Source: Tannerellaceae bacterium (GTDB taxonomy: Bacteria > Bacteroidota > Bacteroidia > Bacteroidales > Tannerellaceae). Taken from it: a DNA stretch of 9,275 nucleotides. The DNA lies in NCBI GenBank assembly GCA_020860805.1, contig JAJBTP010000442.1:1-9275 (forward strand). The letters run 5' to 3'. Every line of letters begins with the position of its first letter. Position 1 is the first letter of the stretch. Under the pieces are notes generated by a model that saw only the letters and a program-made list of their open reading frames with translations, was not told the DNA's origin and did not search any database. The position numbers were made by a program, and so were the translations under genes. Positions 7,917 to 9,275 of this stretch are shown here, piece by piece.

Positions 7917-7925
7917 CCTCCTTTC
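7917..7925 (-). promoter_or_regulatory. strong Shine-Dalgarno of the capsid gene
   Basis: The minus strand reads GAAAGGAGG, then seven bases, then ATG at 7909. This near-perfect anti-SD complement supports that start. Most other starts in the window overlap the preceding stop and show no such motif, so this site probably marks the gene needing the highest expression. Confidence 0.7.
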
Positions 7926-7926
7926 T

Positions 7927-8574
7927 TTACAGCGAGCCAGTAAACTGGATATTGTGATTAGTCTTGAGCAAATGCCCTTCTTTGAATTCTTCCGGAATCG
8001 GAGGAACACGTCTTTCATAGAAGTAGCCACCTTTGGATGATGTCGTAACATCCAAACTCGTTTCAAAATGCCCGACAGTTGTACCCAATAGTTCTGCACC
8101 AATACTGAGGCCTTGAGGTGAAGTAACCGGATAAACGGCTTTTCCGTCTTCACCTTCTACCACCTGGAATAAACCATCACCGACTTTAAGGGAGGAAATC
8201 TGAGAGGACAATTCAATTACACAGCCACCTTTAGTAATTTGAATTGTTTTGATAGTAGGAGCATCAGAGAAGTTCCCCGTTGCTTTCGGCAGAACACTAT
8301 CATTCACAACGAAGATAGGACGAAGGAATTCATTACATTCTAACGTCACTATCTTCGGGTCCTCTGGGCTGATTACTACAACCCGGGACGCTTTCAACAC
8401 CACAACCGTCCTTGCAGAATCATCATACTGTGATAATGATCCTGCCGGAATGATAACTCCGGGGTTAATCTTAACCTTAGTAAGATCAAGATTAAAACCA
8501 CCTACCACTCCAACCGCTGGCGACACAGTACAAATCGGACGGTTTCCACCAAAAACTTGTTTTCTAAACTTCAT
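7927..8574 (-). CDS. probable head decoration or head-stabilising protein (unrecognised family)
   Basis: An intact 215-residue frame begins MKFRKQVFGGNRPICTVSP and ends with TAA at 7927. The N-terminal half is rich in short beta-strand-like stretches (VVGGFNLDL, TVVVLKASRVVVISPE) with the phrase NPGVIIPAGSL near residues 37-47. The C-terminal part carries a segment ending RRVPPIPEEFKEGHLLKTNHN. There is no signal peptide or membrane segment. It lies between the scaffold-like gene (27-base gap) and the capsid gene (17-base gap), where many siphoviruses encode a small decoration protein. That role is inferred from position and beta-rich composition. I do not recognise the family with confidence. 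Confidence 0.45.
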   Translation of the reverse strand: MKFRKQVFGGNRPICTVSPAVGVVGGFNLDLTKVKINPGVIIPAGSLSQYDDSARTVVVLKASRVVVISPEDPKIVTLECNEFLRPIFVVNDSVLPKATGNFSDAPTIKTIQITKGGCVIELSSQISSLKVGDGLFQVVEGEDGKAVYPVTSPQGLSIGAELLGTTVGHFETSLDVTTSSKGGYFYERRVPPIPEEFKEGHLLKTNHNIQFTGSL

Positions 8575-8601
8575 TTACTGAAATAATTAAGATTATAAAC
8601 C

Positions 8602-9215
8602 TTAGTCTACGACACAGTCTTTCATCCAATCTTCCGCAAGCTCTTTCAAAGCTTCACCTTCTGATGTGGGAGAGCCTGGTTCATTGGCCGGTTTTAATCC
8701 TCGGTTGATTAAGTCCTGTTTGACTTCGGTAAGGAATGTCTTTACATCCTTATCCTCCGGAACAGTAATGAATTTCATGTCATCCTCAGTTAACCCCCAG
8801 CGCTTTCATTTCATTAGCTATGGAAGTTTGGCGAGCGGTAGCAGCTTCTTTTTCTTTGAATGGTTTTATCGCCTCGGTAACTTTTTCATCCACCAAAGCG
8901 GCCAACTCTTCTTTTGTCAAAGAAAGTTTCCCATCATCGTTTCCACCTTTACCCTCATCCTCTTTATTTACAGGTTTCCCGTCCTTAAGCCCGTGCTTCT
9001 CTTCATAATTTCTTACAGAAGTGTTAGTCGCTTCATTCGCCCGGTAATCCCCGTACGAAGTGAGTACGTCTTGAAAACTTACACCGTCCGAAATAGCCGT
9101 TACTTGGTTTTCTTCCGTCACATTCTCCGCTTTTTTTGCCGCTATCCTTTCCAGAATAGTATCCTGAACCCCTGGAAATTTAGTTTTCAGTGCATCTAAA
9201 ATCTTCTTTTTTCAT
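8602..9215 (-). pseudogene. probable phage scaffold-like protein, frame broken twice at homopolymers
   Basis: Reading from the ATG at 9215 gives MKKEDFRCTEN and then a stop. Dropping one A from the A6 run at 9212-9207 gives MKKKILDALKTKF and a long open frame. That frame stops at 8786 inside a G5 run (8798-8794), and dropping one G reopens it to a TAA at 8602. The repaired product is about 203 residues: a short N-terminal helix (KFPGVQDTILERIA), a region with SFQDVLTSYGDYRANEATN, a hydrophilic linker rich in Lys, Asp and Gly, a helical segment (LTKEELAALVDEKVTEAI) and a C-terminus ending DWMKDCVVD. This charged, largely helical protein two genes before the capsid gene resembles, from memory, a family common in Bacteroides phages. 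Scaffold function is inferred from position and composition only. The two frame changes are either homopolymer-length errors or genuine mutations. Confidence 0.55.
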
Positions 9216-9275
9216 AACTAAATCATGTTTATGGGGTAAAGATAAAAATTTTTTATTACATGATATTCTTTATAT
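9216..9275 (-). promoter_or_regulatory. A+T-rich leader upstream of the scaffold-like gene, weak promoter candidate
   Basis: No gene is visible in these 60 bases. Read on the minus strand, they contain a TATCTTTA box (9244-9237) that matches the Bacteroides -7 consensus TAnnTTTG except at the last base, about 21 bases before the ATG at 9215. I see no convincing -33 TTTG at the expected distance. A symmetrical A5T6 tract (9244-9254) could give bent DNA. The promoter is a guess. The operon may simply continue from an upstream gene outside the window. Confidence 0.22.

Noticed and set aside
7884..8153. 89-residue minus-strand open frame overlapping the probable decoration gene
   Set aside because: It lies in another frame inside a well-supported gene and overlaps the capsid start and its Shine-Dalgarno.
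8666..9199. 177-residue plus-strand open frame
   Set aside because: It is antisense to the scaffold-like gene, is Phe/Ser/Arg-rich with no family resemblance, and would be the only plus-strand gene.
9242..9256. A5T6 palindromic tract as a rho-independent terminator
   Set aside because: There is no G+C stem, only an A/T symmetry, so it is more likely a bent or promoter-like region.
1..9275. CRISPR array, tRNA, IS element or integrase/attachment site
   Set aside because: No regularly spaced repeats, cloverleaf-like sequence, inverted-repeat-flanked transposase or recombinase motifs were seen.

Overview
The window is one strand-coherent block of the late structural (head-tail) operon of a tailed siphovirus-type phage or prophage. 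Every supported gene lies on the minus strand, so transcription runs from the right edge (9275) to the left edge (1). The protein families, A+T-rich leader, moderate G+C, mostly SD-less gene starts and packed overlapping genes fit a gut Bacteroidales phage (Bacteroides/Parabacteroides type). The host is an inference: no host gene, integrase or attachment site is present.

Layout in transcription order: A+T-rich leader (9216-9275); a charged, helical probable scaffold protein (9215-8602), broken by two homopolymer frame changes; a small probable head-decoration protein (8574-7927); the major capsid protein (7909-6515), preceded by a strong Shine-Dalgarno sequence; four short head-to-tail connection genes, namely adaptor-like (6497-6168), head-closure-like (6166-5849), HK97 gp10-like (5849-5394) and tail-terminator-like (5401-4991); the tail tube protein (4977-4483, perhaps extended to 4385); the tail assembly chaperone, with a predicted -1 frameshifted long form (4404-3883 and 3692); and a very long tape measure protein starting at 3695 and leaving the window at base 1. 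This is the canonical siphovirus order: scaffold, capsid, connectors, tube, G/GT chaperone, tape measure. No tRNA, CRISPR array, IS element or clear terminator was seen, and no stretch over 300 bases lacks a gene.

The unusual feature is reading-frame discontinuity at homopolymers. Six places need a frame change to give full-length proteins: A6 at the scaffold start, G5 late in the scaffold gene, A9 at the end of the tube gene, A6 next to an internal SD in the chaperone gene, and A8 and A9 in the tape measure gene (lengths on the coding strand). The chaperone site is very probably programmed -1 frameshifting, as is usual for this family. The tube site may add an acidic tail by the same route. 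The two tape measure sites both show the canonical slippery heptamer A_AAA_AAC, so they could be real slippage sites, but they could equally be homopolymer-length sequencing errors or decay. The two scaffold-gene breaks need the opposite shift and look more like errors or mutation. Sequence alone does not decide between these.
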